Positions 49,787 through 58,865 of a stretch of DNA of 64,000 nt are shown here, one piece after another (position 1 is the stretch's first letter; every line of letters begins with the position of its first letter). Position numbers and translations under genes: made by a program. Origin of the DNA: JADJLQ01 sp044227925 (lineage in GTDB: Bacteria > Bacteroidota > Bacteroidia > Chitinophagales > Saprospiraceae); the NCBI GenBank assembly GCA_044227925.1, contig JBGAVW010000017.1, positions 1 to 64,000 of the forward strand, written 5' to 3'. Under the pieces are notes generated by a model. That model did no database searches, was not told where the DNA came from, and saw only the letters and a list, made by a program, of their open reading frames with translations.

Positions 49787-49862
49787 AATTTATGATATAT
49801 AAGATCACATAGATAGTAAAAAAAAGAATATAAATAATACTTTTACCTTTACTACTATACTT

Positions 49863-50879
49863 TTGCAATCAATCCAATCTAAATACGAACAGCTTCTCCG
49901 TCCGTCTGCGGCACTTTTACATGATATATCTGAAATGAAAGGTGATATCATCATACTTGGGGTAGGAGGCAAGATGGGGCCTGCGCTTGCCAAATTAGCA
50001 AAACAGGCGATTGATCTGGGTAGAGTAAATAAAAGAGTGATTGGTGTGGCCCGATTTTCCGAGCCGGGTCTTGAAGTGGAACTAAATAATAGTGGGATAG
50101 AAACTATTAAAGCGGATTTATTAATCGATGAAGATCTTTCAGCTTTACCTGATGTAAAAAATGTACTTTACCTGGCTGGAACCAAATTTGGCACTAAAGG
50201 GAATGAGCCGTATACCTGGGCTATGAACACCTACCTGCCCGGCAGAGTAGCGCAAAAATTTAAGTCGTCCAATATTGTGGTGTTCTCCACAGGCAATGTA
50301 TATCCATTTACAACTATTCAATCCGGAGGGGCGACAGAAAAAACCAGTCCTGCGCCTATTGGTGAATATGGCCAATCCTGCCTGGGGCGTGAAAGACTAT
50401 TCCAGTACTATGCATCTATATATAATACTCCATTACTCCTTTATAGACTTAACTATGCCGTAGATGTCACCTATGGGGTGCTATTGGAAATTGCTAAGTC
50501 GGTATTTGAAAAAAAAGCGATTGATATTACTATGGGTCATGTAAATCTGATTTGGCAAAACGATGCTAATGAAATTGCCCTTCGATCCCTACTCCATACT
50601 TCGGTACCATCCACTACATTAAATGTTACCGGACCGGTTATATATTCTGTGAGAAAACTAGCCGAAGAGTTTGGTAAAAGATTTAATCTGCATCCTGAAT
50701 TTTTAAATAAAGAAAGTGATACCGCTTTGCTTTCAAACGCATCAGCATGTGCCAATCTATTTGGTACACCTAATACTTCGATAGAACAAATGACTGACAT
50801 CATTGCTGATTGGTTATTACAAGGGGGAAAGACGATAAATAAGCCGACCCATTTTAGTGAGAGAGAAGGTAATTTTTAG
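49863..50879 (+). CDS. NAD-dependent epimerase/dehydratase-like protein
   Basis: 338 residues. The Rossmann loop is ILGVGGKMGPALAKLAKQA near residue 30, NVLYLAGTKFG and VVFSTGNVYPF follow, and the catalytic Tyr of the SDR-like YxxxK is weak (EYGQSCLGR). Extended SDRs of this type oxidise or epimerise sugar derivatives. The TTG start at 49863 keeps the conserved N-terminal helix (SKYEQLLRPSAALLHDISEM) of the family, although a TACTTTTG promoter element overlaps that codon. A later ATG (49935) gives a truncated N-terminus. A DapA-like aldolase gene follows after a 458-bp gap and may share the pathway. Confidence 0.8.
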   Translation: MQSIQSKYEQLLRPSAALLHDISEMKGDIIILGVGGKMGPALAKLAKQAIDLGRVNKRVIGVARFSEPGLEVELNNSGIETIKADLLIDEDLSALPDVKNVLYLAGTKFGTKGNEPYTWAMNTYLPGRVAQKFKSSNIVVFSTGNVYPFTTIQSGGATEKTSPAPIGEYGQSCLGRERLFQYYASIYNTPLLLYRLNYAVDVTYGVLLEIAKSVFEKKAIDITMGHVNLIWQNDANEIALRSLLHTSVPSTTLNVTGPVIYSVRKLAEEFGKRFNLHPEFLNKESDTALLSNASACANLFGTPNTSIEQMTDIIADWLLQGGKTINKPTHFSEREGNF

Positions 50880-51337
50880 AACCAGTTGATTTTATGTTGT
50901 AGAAATCATTCGTTGGATACGATACTTACCAAATCCGCAATTTTCTTTTATTTACATATTTTTAAAATTTATAGATAAAGCATACGACCCCGTTGAGACT
51001 GCGTCCTTCAGGATTACCGGTTGGTTAAGTTCACAGTTTGCATCAAAATATTAGGTATTAATATTTACTCTACATTCAGCATCTCAAAAAAAGAAGAAAG
51101 CCGATTTTCTTGGATTCTTTTTAGTAAACAAAGGTCATCGTACTTTCCAGGCATAGGCTCTGCTTCTTGTGATGTATCCTTGTACAATATCGGGCTAACA
51201 CAGGTTGGCCATTCTAAAAATGCTGGGACATATTTTGATTAAATACCTTATACCAACTCTACTATAGCTGCAAAAAAGGGTTAATTTTATTTCTAAAAAT
51301 GAATCTCCATACTATATAAAACCAAATATTAATATCT
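50880..51337. other. Gene-free region between epimerase and DapA-like genes
   Basis: The only frame of note (51021-51242) has no start context or recognisable composition. The stretch is AT-rich, with no repeat or terminator that I could find. It may hold the promoter of the DapA-like gene. Confidence 0.4.
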
Positions 51338-52402
51338 ATGCCAGACCTGCCAACATCAATTAAAGAAATACTTCACTCCGGGACGGTTATTCCTGCTCAC
51401 CCACTTGCCTTGACTGCGGAGCGAAAACTAGATGAATACAGGCAGCGTTTACTAACTCAATATTATATCGCCTCAGGTGCAGGCGGTCTGGCAGTAGGCG
51501 TACACACCACTCAATTCGAAATCAGAAAGCCTGAAATAAATTTACTCGATTCGGTGTTGCGAATAGCTGCAGATGAAATAAACAACCTGGGTCAACATAA
51601 TACGATAATTAAAATAGCAGGTATTTGCGGTCCTTTGGACCAGGCAATGAAAGAAGCAAACCTTGCCTTCAACTATGGATATCACCTTGGCCTGCTGAGT
51701 AATGGGGGCTTAAATACCTTGTCAGAAAAGGAACTCATCTATAGAACAGAAAAAATAGCAGAAATCATTCCTGTATTCGGTTTTTACCTGCAACCGGCAG
51801 TAGGGGGCAGATATCTTTCATTTGAGTTTTGGAAAGATTTTGCAGCTATTCCCAATGTGCATGCCATAAAAATTGCTGCTTTCAACAGGTACCAGACCCT
51901 GGATGTTGTACGGGCAGTATGTGAGTCGGATCGACGGGAAGAAATTGCATTGTATACAGGCAATGATGATAATATTGTAGCTGATCTCCTTACACCGTAT
52001 CGATTTAATATCAATCATAAACAGATAGAGAAAAGAATGGTAGGCGGACTCCTGGGTCATTGGGCAGTATGGACCAAACAAGCAGTAACCTTGCTGGGCG
52101 AAATAAAAAAATGCATTGCTATAGATGATACCTCCGGTATGGCTGATTTATTATCAAAAGGAATAGCCATTACGGATATGAATGCAGCTATATTTGATGC
52201 TAAGAATAATTTTCACGGCTGTATTGCAGGCATTCACGAAATACTGAGAAGGCAAAAGATATTGAAAGGTAGCTGGTGTCTTAATCCTGAAGAATCTCTT
52301 TCACCCGGACAACAGGAAGAAATCGACCGGGTATGTAATCAATATGCTGATTTTACTGATGATAGATTTGTATTTGAATTTTTACAGGGTCTAGACAATT
52401 GA
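51338..52402 (+). CDS. Dihydrodipicolinate synthase-family aldolase
   Basis: 354 residues, longer than typical DapA (290). GTVIPAHPLALTAERKLDEYRQRLLTQYYIASGAGGLAVGVHTTQ is the DapA N-terminal barrel, and the Schiff-base Lys is in VHAIKIAAFNRYQ. The late ALYTGNDDNI and the C-terminal helices, about 60 residues longer than DapA, match an uncharacterised subgroup that often goes with a Rossmann oxidoreductase. The reaction is probably a pyruvate- or 2-keto-acid-linked aldol cleavage of a sugar acid. The epimerase-type gene upstream and the MFS gene downstream fit a sugar-acid use pathway (inference). Confidence 0.88.
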   Translation: MPDLPTSIKEILHSGTVIPAHPLALTAERKLDEYRQRLLTQYYIASGAGGLAVGVHTTQFEIRKPEINLLDSVLRIAADEINNLGQHNTIIKIAGICGPLDQAMKEANLAFNYGYHLGLLSNGGLNTLSEKELIYRTEKIAEIIPVFGFYLQPAVGGRYLSFEFWKDFAAIPNVHAIKIAAFNRYQTLDVVRAVCESDRREEIALYTGNDDNIVADLLTPYRFNINHKQIEKRMVGGLLGHWAVWTKQAVTLLGEIKKCIAIDDTSGMADLLSKGIAITDMNAAIFDAKNNFHGCIAGIHEILRRQKILKGSWCLNPEESLSPGQQEEIDRVCNQYADFTDDRFVFEFLQGLDN

Positions 52403-52529
52403 CTCATTGACCCTCGGCCTTTCATACCCGATCCTGACTATGTAACAGTGATATAAATAGAAAATTCGATAATAGTAGCCGGTTGTATCCTTTAGCCATT
52501 TCACAACAAGGCAATTTAAAATGATTTCA

Positions 52530-53384
52530 TTATCCAAATTCGGGTCCGGCAATTAAATAGGAATCCAGGACTGGATCAGATGCTGTATTACCGTTTTTAT
52601 ACATTCTTACAAACGCTCTCTGCTGAATAAACCCATTGGATTCCAACCAATGAATTAATTCACTTTTTGATTCCGGTACATCCACTATTACAGGTAGTTT
52701 ATATTTCTTCCCAAGCGAATATTGGAGTAAATCGATGGCTTCAGATATTTTGGAGCACAACATTGGTCCCAGGTGCATATAGTTTTTGCCCTCACGACCA
52801 CATATGAATCCCGTAATTTTTTCAGAATCGAAAATTAAATAGCTATTAGATGAAAAATTCAATTTTATCCAATCAAAATAGATGGATCTGTTTGCACCAA
52901 ACTGAGCCATATCGGATAGGATCATATCCTGGTAATGCGGTTTTAAAGCCAGACTGATTTTCTTATTTTTATATAGTTGCCCCGGAAATGTCGATCCCAC
53001 AAATCGAAAGATCCTGTATTCTGCTTTAAAACCAAACTGACTGTATAAGGCTTGACCGGCGGGAGTAGCATCCAATTTTATGGTTCTTTTATTTCCAAGG
53101 GTTTTTAATAATGCAGTCAAAACCAGTTTACTAATACCCCGCCTTCTAAATTTGATATCCGTAAGTACCATAGCGATCCATGTAAAATCAGGATTGTAGT
53201 TTATGGCAGCGGCAGTAGCTACAATCTGGTCATCTAGTTCAGCACCTATACAAATAGAATTGGAGTCGTTTAATATTAAATTCCATTCAGATAAAGTTTG
53301 ATTCCATCCGGCTTGGGTAGAAAGCCTAAGCCCATGAATAGCGTCATCAGCAGTCAGTCTGCTTATTTTAATTGACTCATTCAT
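52530..53384 (-). CDS. GNAT-family N-acetyltransferase, two-domain
   Basis: 284 residues. Residues 1-135 are a GNAT domain (LSTQAGWNQTLSEWNLILNDS, then AMVLTDIKFRRRGISKLVLTALLKTLG, the acetyl-CoA loop R-R-x-G-I). Residues 140-284 form a second GNAT-like unit (SYLIFDSEKITGFICGREG, GPMLCSKISEAIDLLQYSLGK). This pairing is typical of Acetyltransf_18-containing proteins. The substrate is unknown. Its start overlaps the stop of the MFS gene by 4 nt, so the two are co-transcribed, transporter first. Confidence 0.9.
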   Translation of the reverse strand: MNESIKISRLTADDAIHGLRLSTQAGWNQTLSEWNLILNDSNSICIGAELDDQIVATAAAINYNPDFTWIAMVLTDIKFRRRGISKLVLTALLKTLGNKRTIKLDATPAGQALYSQFGFKAEYRIFRFVGSTFPGQLYKNKKISLALKPHYQDMILSDMAQFGANRSIYFDWIKLNFSSNSYLIFDSEKITGFICGREGKNYMHLGPMLCSKISEAIDLLQYSLGKKYKLPVIVDVPESKSELIHWLESNGFIQQRAFVRMYKNGNTASDPVLDSYLIAGPEFG

Positions 53385-54616
53385 TCAGGAGATTCATTAT
53401 AATTTATGTCTTTTTTAAAGGTCTCCTCTAAATAAAATAAGGCAAGCACAGCTACCAAATAGGTACTTGTACCGACGATCAATGCACTTTTAAGGATGCC
53501 CATATTCGCTTTTAATAGAACAAATAATGAAGTCAAAGGTATCACTGTGCCCCGTACAAAATTGGGTACTGTAGTAGCTACGGTAGCCCGGATATTGGAG
53601 CCAAAAAGTTCAGCAGCTACTGTAATAAATAATGTCCAATACCCGCTGCAAAAGCCCAGGCAGGCACAGATAGCATACAATGTATTCACAGAGGAGATGG
53701 ATGAGACCAAGTATATGAGTACAAATGTAAAAGACATAAGCATAAACAGTAGGATCACTTTTTTTCTATTCTGGAGATACTGACTTAATGAACCACTAAT
53801 GATATTTCCTGCTACCTGACCTGCAAATGCGAATAGTACTGCCTTGCCGGCATCTATAGGTTGTTCTATCCCCATAGCCTTGCCAAATTCCGGAGAAAAA
53901 GTAATCAAAATACCTACCACAAACCAAATGGGCATACCAATGATAATGCTGGTAAGGTATTTGATCAATCTTTCTTTTTTAGTAAACAACATCAGAAAAT
54001 TACCTCGTACAATATTTTGCTCTTTTAATTGCAAGAAAATGCCTGATTCAAAAACGCGAAAACGCAGTATCAATAATACTAAGCCCAATACACCCCCGAT
54101 ATAGTAAGATGTGCGCCAATCAAAATAGTGTGATACCAAATAGGCTAGTAATGCCCCCATCACCCCAAGAGTAGCAACTAAGGTAGTTCCATAGCCTCTG
54201 ATTTTGGTTGGAAGGATTTCGGACACCAAAGTGATGCCTGCTCCTAACTCACCGGCTAATCCAAATCCGGCAATGAAACGAAGAATAGCATAAGCTGATA
54301 AAGTCTGTACCATACCATTGGCAATATTGGCTAATGAATATATGATGATGGATCCAAACAATACCGAAAGCCTACCTCGTTTATCCCCAAGTATACCCCA
54401 TACTATTCCACCTATGAGCATTCCTGCCATTTGTAGATTGAGCAGCAATAGCCCGCTTTGCATCATACTTTCAGGAGGCAGGTTTAGCGATTTAAGGCTT
54501 GGAACTCGGACTATACTAAATAAAAAAAGGTCATACATATCCACCAGGTAACCCAATGCAGCTACGACTACCGGCACACTTAACAGTTGTTTGATAATTG
54601 GTACTGAATCTTTCAT
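53381..54616 (-). CDS. MFS transporter, aromatic/sugar acid type
   Basis: 411 residues with 12 predicted helices. GDKRGRLSVLFGSII is the loop 2-3 motif, and RFIAGFGLAGELGAGITLVSEILPTKIRG, with its Gly-rich helix and RG, resembles the sugar porter/AAHS groups. A second copy of the loop motif is present near the middle (NRKKVIL). It likely moves an organic acid or sugar acid. It forms a two-gene operon with the GNAT gene, convergent with the DapA-like gene, and the cargo could be the substrate of the enzymes at 49.8-52.4 kb (inference). Confidence 0.9.
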   Translation of the reverse strand: MKDSVPIIKQLLSVPVVVAALGYLVDMYDLFLFSIVRVPSLKSLNLPPESMMQSGLLLLNLQMAGMLIGGIVWGILGDKRGRLSVLFGSIIIYSLANIANGMVQTLSAYAILRFIAGFGLAGELGAGITLVSEILPTKIRGYGTTLVATLGVMGALLAYLVSHYFDWRTSYYIGGVLGLVLLILRFRVFESGIFLQLKEQNIVRGNFLMLFTKKERLIKYLTSIIIGMPIWFVVGILITFSPEFGKAMGIEQPIDAGKAVLFAFAGQVAGNIISGSLSQYLQNRKKVILLFMLMSFTFVLIYLVSSISSVNTLYAICACLGFCSGYWTLFITVAAELFGSNIRATVATTVPNFVRGTVIPLTSLFVLLKANMGILKSALIVGTSTYLVAVLALFYLEETFKKDINYNESPE

Positions 54617-54873
54617 TGTATACTATATAATCCGATTTGAAAGATCAAGATAAAAAAAGGTATCTAAATCAAATGGACAGTATTTTTTGCTTCGAAAAGC
54701 ACAAGATTTAAAAGACAAGCTGGTAACTTTTTAGAGGATCAACAGTATTACTATAAAATTAGAATTAGCCTTTATCCACGGATCTGTTCAGGAAATGCAA
54801 CTATTTTATAATTTCGCACTCTCTCTTTCTAAAGGCTTACTCTGCCGGTTTATTTTTTAATTGATGAAACAAT

Positions 54874-55956
54874 ATGGTCGCTAAAAATAATTTTAATAAA
54901 GTAGTGTTAATCGTTATGGCATGGATGATAGCCGGGGTATTAATCACTGCACATGAGTACTTTTTTTTATCCAATTACCCTGGTGTACTGGCTGAGCCTT
55001 CTATGAATGGTTATAATTTAAAAAACAATTTGATTGCGGCCTGTTTTTCCCTGGGCCTGGGTGGTTTGATTTATTGCCTGGTAGAGTTTTATTATTTCCA
55101 GAAAATTTCCAAAAGATACCGTTTTTGGGAAGCCATAACCCTTAGAATCTTGTTTTATGCTGTTTCGATTTTTATTTTAATGGGATTGACATCACTATTA
55201 TTCAATACCCTATTGTCAGGCAGATCTTTATTTGATCCTGAAGGACTGTCCAGAACCAGGCATTTTTTAAGCTCCATTTCCATATTGCATCCTGTATTGC
55301 CTTTTATGACTTTGATAGTAATCAGTAGTTTTTTCTTACAGGTTACTGAGCGATTCAGCAGACAGGAATTTAACAGGATGATGTCTGGAAAATATTTTCA
55401 CCCAAAACAGGAAGACCGGGTGATGCTATTCCTGGATCTTAATAATTCTACGACCATTGCCGAACGATTGGGAAATAAAAAATTTTATGACCTGATCAAT
55501 GATTTCTTTTATGATATTGCACCGGTAATTGAAAAGCATAACGGAGAAGTCGTGGAATATGTCGGTGATCAGGTGATCGTAAGCTGGGATATAGTAGAAG
55601 GTACCCAAAAAGGAAAATGTGTGGAGTGCATTTTTGATTTTGAAGAAGTGATTAAACTTAAATCACAATCCTATATAGAAAAATATGGCGCTGTACCCGA
55701 ATTTAAAGTGGCTATACACAGCGGTCAGGTGATCATAGGCGAAATAGGGAAAATTAAAAAATCGATTAAATTTAACGGGGATGTATTGAATACCACTTCA
55801 CGGGTAGAAGGTATGTGCCGTCAATTGGGCGAAAAACTATTATTGACAGAGCCCCTGGTCAAATTATTTCAAAACATATCATTTACTCCGGTAAAAATTG
55901 CCGATACCAGTTTGAAAGGCAAGGAAGAAAAAATAGGGATTTATAAAGTGGTGTGA
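54874..55956 (+). CDS. Membrane-bound class III adenylate/guanylate cyclase
   Basis: 360 residues. Four membrane helices (about residues 10-28, 49-70, 85-112, 139-158) are followed by a class III catalytic domain. The metal-binding Asp pair is in MLFLDLNNSTTIAERLG and VEYVGDQVIVSW, and IHSGQVIIGEIGK and NTTSRVEGMC follow, all typical. Substrate-specifying residues were not resolved, so cAMP or cGMP is open. It stands alone and reports a membrane-sensed signal. I see no downstream effector in the window. Confidence 0.92.
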   Translation: MVAKNNFNKVVLIVMAWMIAGVLITAHEYFFLSNYPGVLAEPSMNGYNLKNNLIAACFSLGLGGLIYCLVEFYYFQKISKRYRFWEAITLRILFYAVSIFILMGLTSLLFNTLLSGRSLFDPEGLSRTRHFLSSISILHPVLPFMTLIVISSFFLQVTERFSRQEFNRMMSGKYFHPKQEDRVMLFLDLNNSTTIAERLGNKKFYDLINDFFYDIAPVIEKHNGEVVEYVGDQVIVSWDIVEGTQKGKCVECIFDFEEVIKLKSQSYIEKYGAVPEFKVAIHSGQVIIGEIGKIKKSIKFNGDVLNTTSRVEGMCRQLGEKLLLTEPLVKLFQNISFTPVKIADTSLKGKEEKIGIYKVV

Positions 55957-56002
55957 CCTAAAAACCAACCTTTTTCATATTTTTCCTGTTTGATTATTGA
56001 TA

Positions 56003-56518
56003 ATGAAGCGAAGCAGTATCCTGTTGTTTTTTATTGCCATTTGCATTTTTTCCTGTTCCAAAAACAAGACTATTGACCATTCGCAGGCTTTAAAATTTTT
56101 ATTTGAATTAAAAGATTGCGACCCTCAAACGAAACCATTTTTATTGAAACTACCGGATTTTAATCGTGCTGAAATTTCATATCTGATCGACTATGTCAAT
56201 GATATGGATTTTTTGGGCTGTGTTTCATTCAATTCAATATCATCATTTTATCAATCGGAGTGTACTCTCGGAGTATACGCCATGTGGATGATAGAGTACA
56301 TCAGGCTAAAAGAAATCAACTCCCTTCAATCCGGCTTTCCATCTCAGAATCCTATACTCCAGGAAATAAATTCCTCACAGTTTGAACCTACCAACAGCAA
56401 ATTTCAATCCCGAGCTGCAGCGGCTTATATAAAATGGTGGTATGAGAATACATCACTCCCACTGCAAGCAAAATTAGCTATAAACCCGCTCGATGGGACA
56501 GGTCTTAGATGGCACTGA
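56003..56518 (+). CDS. Small lipoprotein of unknown function
   Basis: 171 residues from the ATG at 56003. MKRSSILLFFIAICIFSC ends in a lipobox, so it is likely lipidated. The mature part is helical: ALKFLFELKDCDPQTKPFLLKLPDFNRAEISYLIDYVNDM, then CTLGVYAMWMIEYIRLKE and a Trp-rich end (AYIKWWYENTS). Cysteines in KDCD, GCVS and ECTLG could form disulfides. I recognise no family. It lies 46 bp after the cyclase gene, in the same direction, but nothing links the two functionally. Confidence 0.75.
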   Translation: MKRSSILLFFIAICIFSCSKNKTIDHSQALKFLFELKDCDPQTKPFLLKLPDFNRAEISYLIDYVNDMDFLGCVSFNSISSFYQSECTLGVYAMWMIEYIRLKEINSLQSGFPSQNPILQEINSSQFEPTNSKFQSRAAAAYIKWWYENTSLPLQAKLAINPLDGTGLRWH

Positions 56519-56634
56519 TTGCAGATTAAATAGTATGGTCTGCTACATCGCGAAGGCACTCTGTTGCCTTTTAGCCTACGGTATGTAACTTGTCAAACTA
56601 TTTCCATAATTTACAAAGTCCTAAATCAATAAAT

Positions 56635-57777
56635 ATGTCTTCATCGATAAAATATTCACGCAGGCACTTTCATGGTATTCTTTCCACAGGCATCATTGGG
56701 TCCAGCCTTACACCCATAGGTTTATTGGATTCAACCCCAAAAAAACCTAGAGCAAGAACAAACACATTGATGCATGTAGGCGGTGACTACCATGTAGTAA
56801 TGGCAGATGAAACTCTGAACTATGCCCAAAGACAAAAACAGTGGACCCAGATACGCAATATTCAATATCATCAGCGACACGGTGTCCGACATCTCACAAA
56901 CAGCATGGATGGAAAGTGGAACCTGGAGGAAATGATGAAATGGAAAGAGGAATTGGACAAGTTAAATATGACATGGGAGGCGATCAGGATGGATTCTGGT
57001 TATATCTATGCCAGGACCCATGAGGAAAGAGAAAAAAAATTACTTGAAGTAGCGGAGAATATTAAAAAAGCATCAGCAGTAGGAGTAAAAGTAATCACCA
57101 TGCATTGGACATTGATCCCTATCAGGCGAAATGGGCATACCCCTGGTCGTGGAGGCTCCAGCTATCATTCTTTCAAATTAGAGCCGGACTGGCAAAATCT
57201 TAAAGTAGAATCAAACGGCATAGTACATTATGATGAATATTGGGATAGAATAGAATATTTTCTAAAAAACATAATTCCGGTATGTAAAGAATACGATGTG
57301 AGGATGGCTGTACATCCATATGACCCACCAGGACTTCCAAGAGGATACCAGGGAGTAGATAATTGGGATGGTGCTCCCGCATCAGTATTTGATTCACTTA
57401 GAAAATACGAATCTATAGTGGATAGCCCATATAATGGCTTTCAATTATGCCTGGGCACGGTGATGGAGGGTTTAAAAAATCCAAAGACAGAATTAGCCCC
57501 TATTGTAAAATATTTTGCAGAAAAAGGGAAAATCTATCAAATTCATATGCGAAATATCAGGGGAGGCCTGGGCGACTTTAGTGAGGTCTATATAGATGAA
57601 GGAGAAGCAGCATTCATTGAAGTGATACGCATACTGAGAGATACTGGATATGCATGGTCTATTTGTCCTGATCATGTACCCACTCATCCGGATGATCCAC
57701 GAGGTTATCAGGCATTTGCACATGCCTTTGGCTATATACAGGGCATGATCGACGCAGCAAACCGGGAAGTGAAATGA
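56635..57777 (+). CDS. Tat-exported mannonate-dehydratase-like TIM-barrel protein
   Basis: 380 residues from the ATG at 56635. SRRHFHGILSTGIIGSSL is a Tat signal (SRRxF), so the protein is folded and metal-loaded before export. The body is a xylose-isomerase-like TIM barrel similar to UxuA: GVRHLTNSMDGKW, VITMHWTLIPIRRNG, VRMAVHPYDPP (metal His) and IHMRNIRGG (second metal His). It is probably a sugar-acid dehydratase or isomerase acting in the periplasm; the substrate is unknown. Its stop overlaps the cupredoxin gene by 4 nt, and that overlaps the next, forming one unit. Confidence 0.85.
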   Translation: MSSSIKYSRRHFHGILSTGIIGSSLTPIGLLDSTPKKPRARTNTLMHVGGDYHVVMADETLNYAQRQKQWTQIRNIQYHQRHGVRHLTNSMDGKWNLEEMMKWKEELDKLNMTWEAIRMDSGYIYARTHEEREKKLLEVAENIKKASAVGVKVITMHWTLIPIRRNGHTPGRGGSSYHSFKLEPDWQNLKVESNGIVHYDEYWDRIEYFLKNIIPVCKEYDVRMAVHPYDPPGLPRGYQGVDNWDGAPASVFDSLRKYESIVDSPYNGFQLCLGTVMEGLKNPKTELAPIVKYFAEKGKIYQIHMRNIRGGLGDFSEVYIDEGEAAFIEVIRILRDTGYAWSICPDHVPTHPDDPRGYQAFAHAFGYIQGMIDAANREVK

Positions 57778-58865
57778 AACAAATAGTTTTCTTCATTCTT
57801 ATACATTCAGTGTTGATACAAGAATTACTTGCTCAGCCATCATCAATGGATACTGTGACCATCCACATTCAGGCAAAGCCCGGTATGCAATATGATCCGG
57901 TCCGGTTTGTAGTCAGGCCAGGCAGTTATATAAAATTGATTTTTTCCAATGTGGATGATATGGAACACAATCTGATCATTGGCAAAAAAGAAAGCAGGCA
58001 AAAAATAGTAGATGCTGCTTTTGCACTAGGCAAGAATGGGCCCTCAACCCATTATATCCCCAGTATCCCTGAAGTATTATGGTCCATACCCATTGTAAAA
58101 AGCGGTGATTCCGATACGTTGATTTTTCGAAGCCCTCGAAGCACCGGTGTGTATCCATATGTATGTACTTTTCCAGGACACGGATCTATCATGTATGGAG
58201 GTATCCATGTTACCAATGGTATTTTGCCTGATATTTCAGCAGATCCTTCAGTACCTCCCCATCGTAGAAAAGAGGAAGCAAATAAAATAAGTACCACACT
58301 ATCATCTGGTCATCCTTTTCCTCTCAAACCACCTTATTTATACCGGGTATTAATGCCGTATACCGGGCCTGCAGCCATCGCCGTATGCCTGCCGGATAAA
58401 ATAAACTATTGCTGGGATGCAGGGCTTTGCAATCTCCGCTATATATGGTCAGGCGAATTCCTTGACCTCACCGACTACTGGACTATCAAAGGAGAACTAC
58501 ATGCTAAAATTTTAGGTTCGATTTTTTATAGAGATTCTTCCCTGCTTCCAGCATTTGAAATTTTAGATAATAATACCCCTTCCATTCGATTTAAAGGGTA
58601 CAGATTAGTGGATGGATTTCCCCAATTTCATTATTTTATCGATGACATAGAGGTTTATGAGCTGATTCAACCAGTGGAAAAAGGGAAGGGCCTGGTCAGA
58701 AAATTTAGATTGAACAATCCAGGAAAAAATATAAGATTTAGATTTCCTGCTATTAAAAATGTAACGAATTCGTGTGATCGTGGTACCTGGAATAATAATA
58801 ACCTGGTACTGACTGCCGCTGAATCCGGGGCTTTTTCGATAACGAATATAAAGGTCAACCAATGA
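57774..58865 (+). CDS. Cupredoxin-domain protein
   Basis: 363 residues with a signal (MKQIVFFILIHSVLIQELLAQ). Residues 22-145 form an azurin/auracyanin-like cupredoxin: DDMEHNLIIG gives the first His ligand, and YPYVCTFPGHGSIM gives Cys, His and Met, a complete type 1 copper site. Residues 180-363 form a beta-rich domain I cannot name, ending SGAFSITNIKVNQ; it includes the FHYFIDDIEVYELIQPVEKGKGL strand pair. It likely carries electrons in the periplasm for the propeller dehydrogenase-like protein encoded immediately downstream (4-nt overlap). Confidence 0.88.
   Translation: MKQIVFFILIHSVLIQELLAQPSSMDTVTIHIQAKPGMQYDPVRFVVRPGSYIKLIFSNVDDMEHNLIIGKKESRQKIVDAAFALGKNGPSTHYIPSIPEVLWSIPIVKSGDSDTLIFRSPRSTGVYPYVCTFPGHGSIMYGGIHVTNGILPDISADPSVPPHRRKEEANKISTTLSSGHPFPLKPPYLYRVLMPYTGPAAIAVCLPDKINYCWDAGLCNLRYIWSGEFLDLTDYWTIKGELHAKILGSIFYRDSSLLPAFEILDNNTPSIRFKGYRLVDGFPQFHYFIDDIEVYELIQPVEKGKGLVRKFRLNNPGKNIRFRFPAIKNVTNSCDRGTWNNNNLVLTAAESGAFSITNIKVNQ

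Noticed and set aside
51021..51242. A 73-codon frame in the gap before the DapA-like gene
   Set aside because: No family resemblance or start context; composition resembles intergenic DNA.
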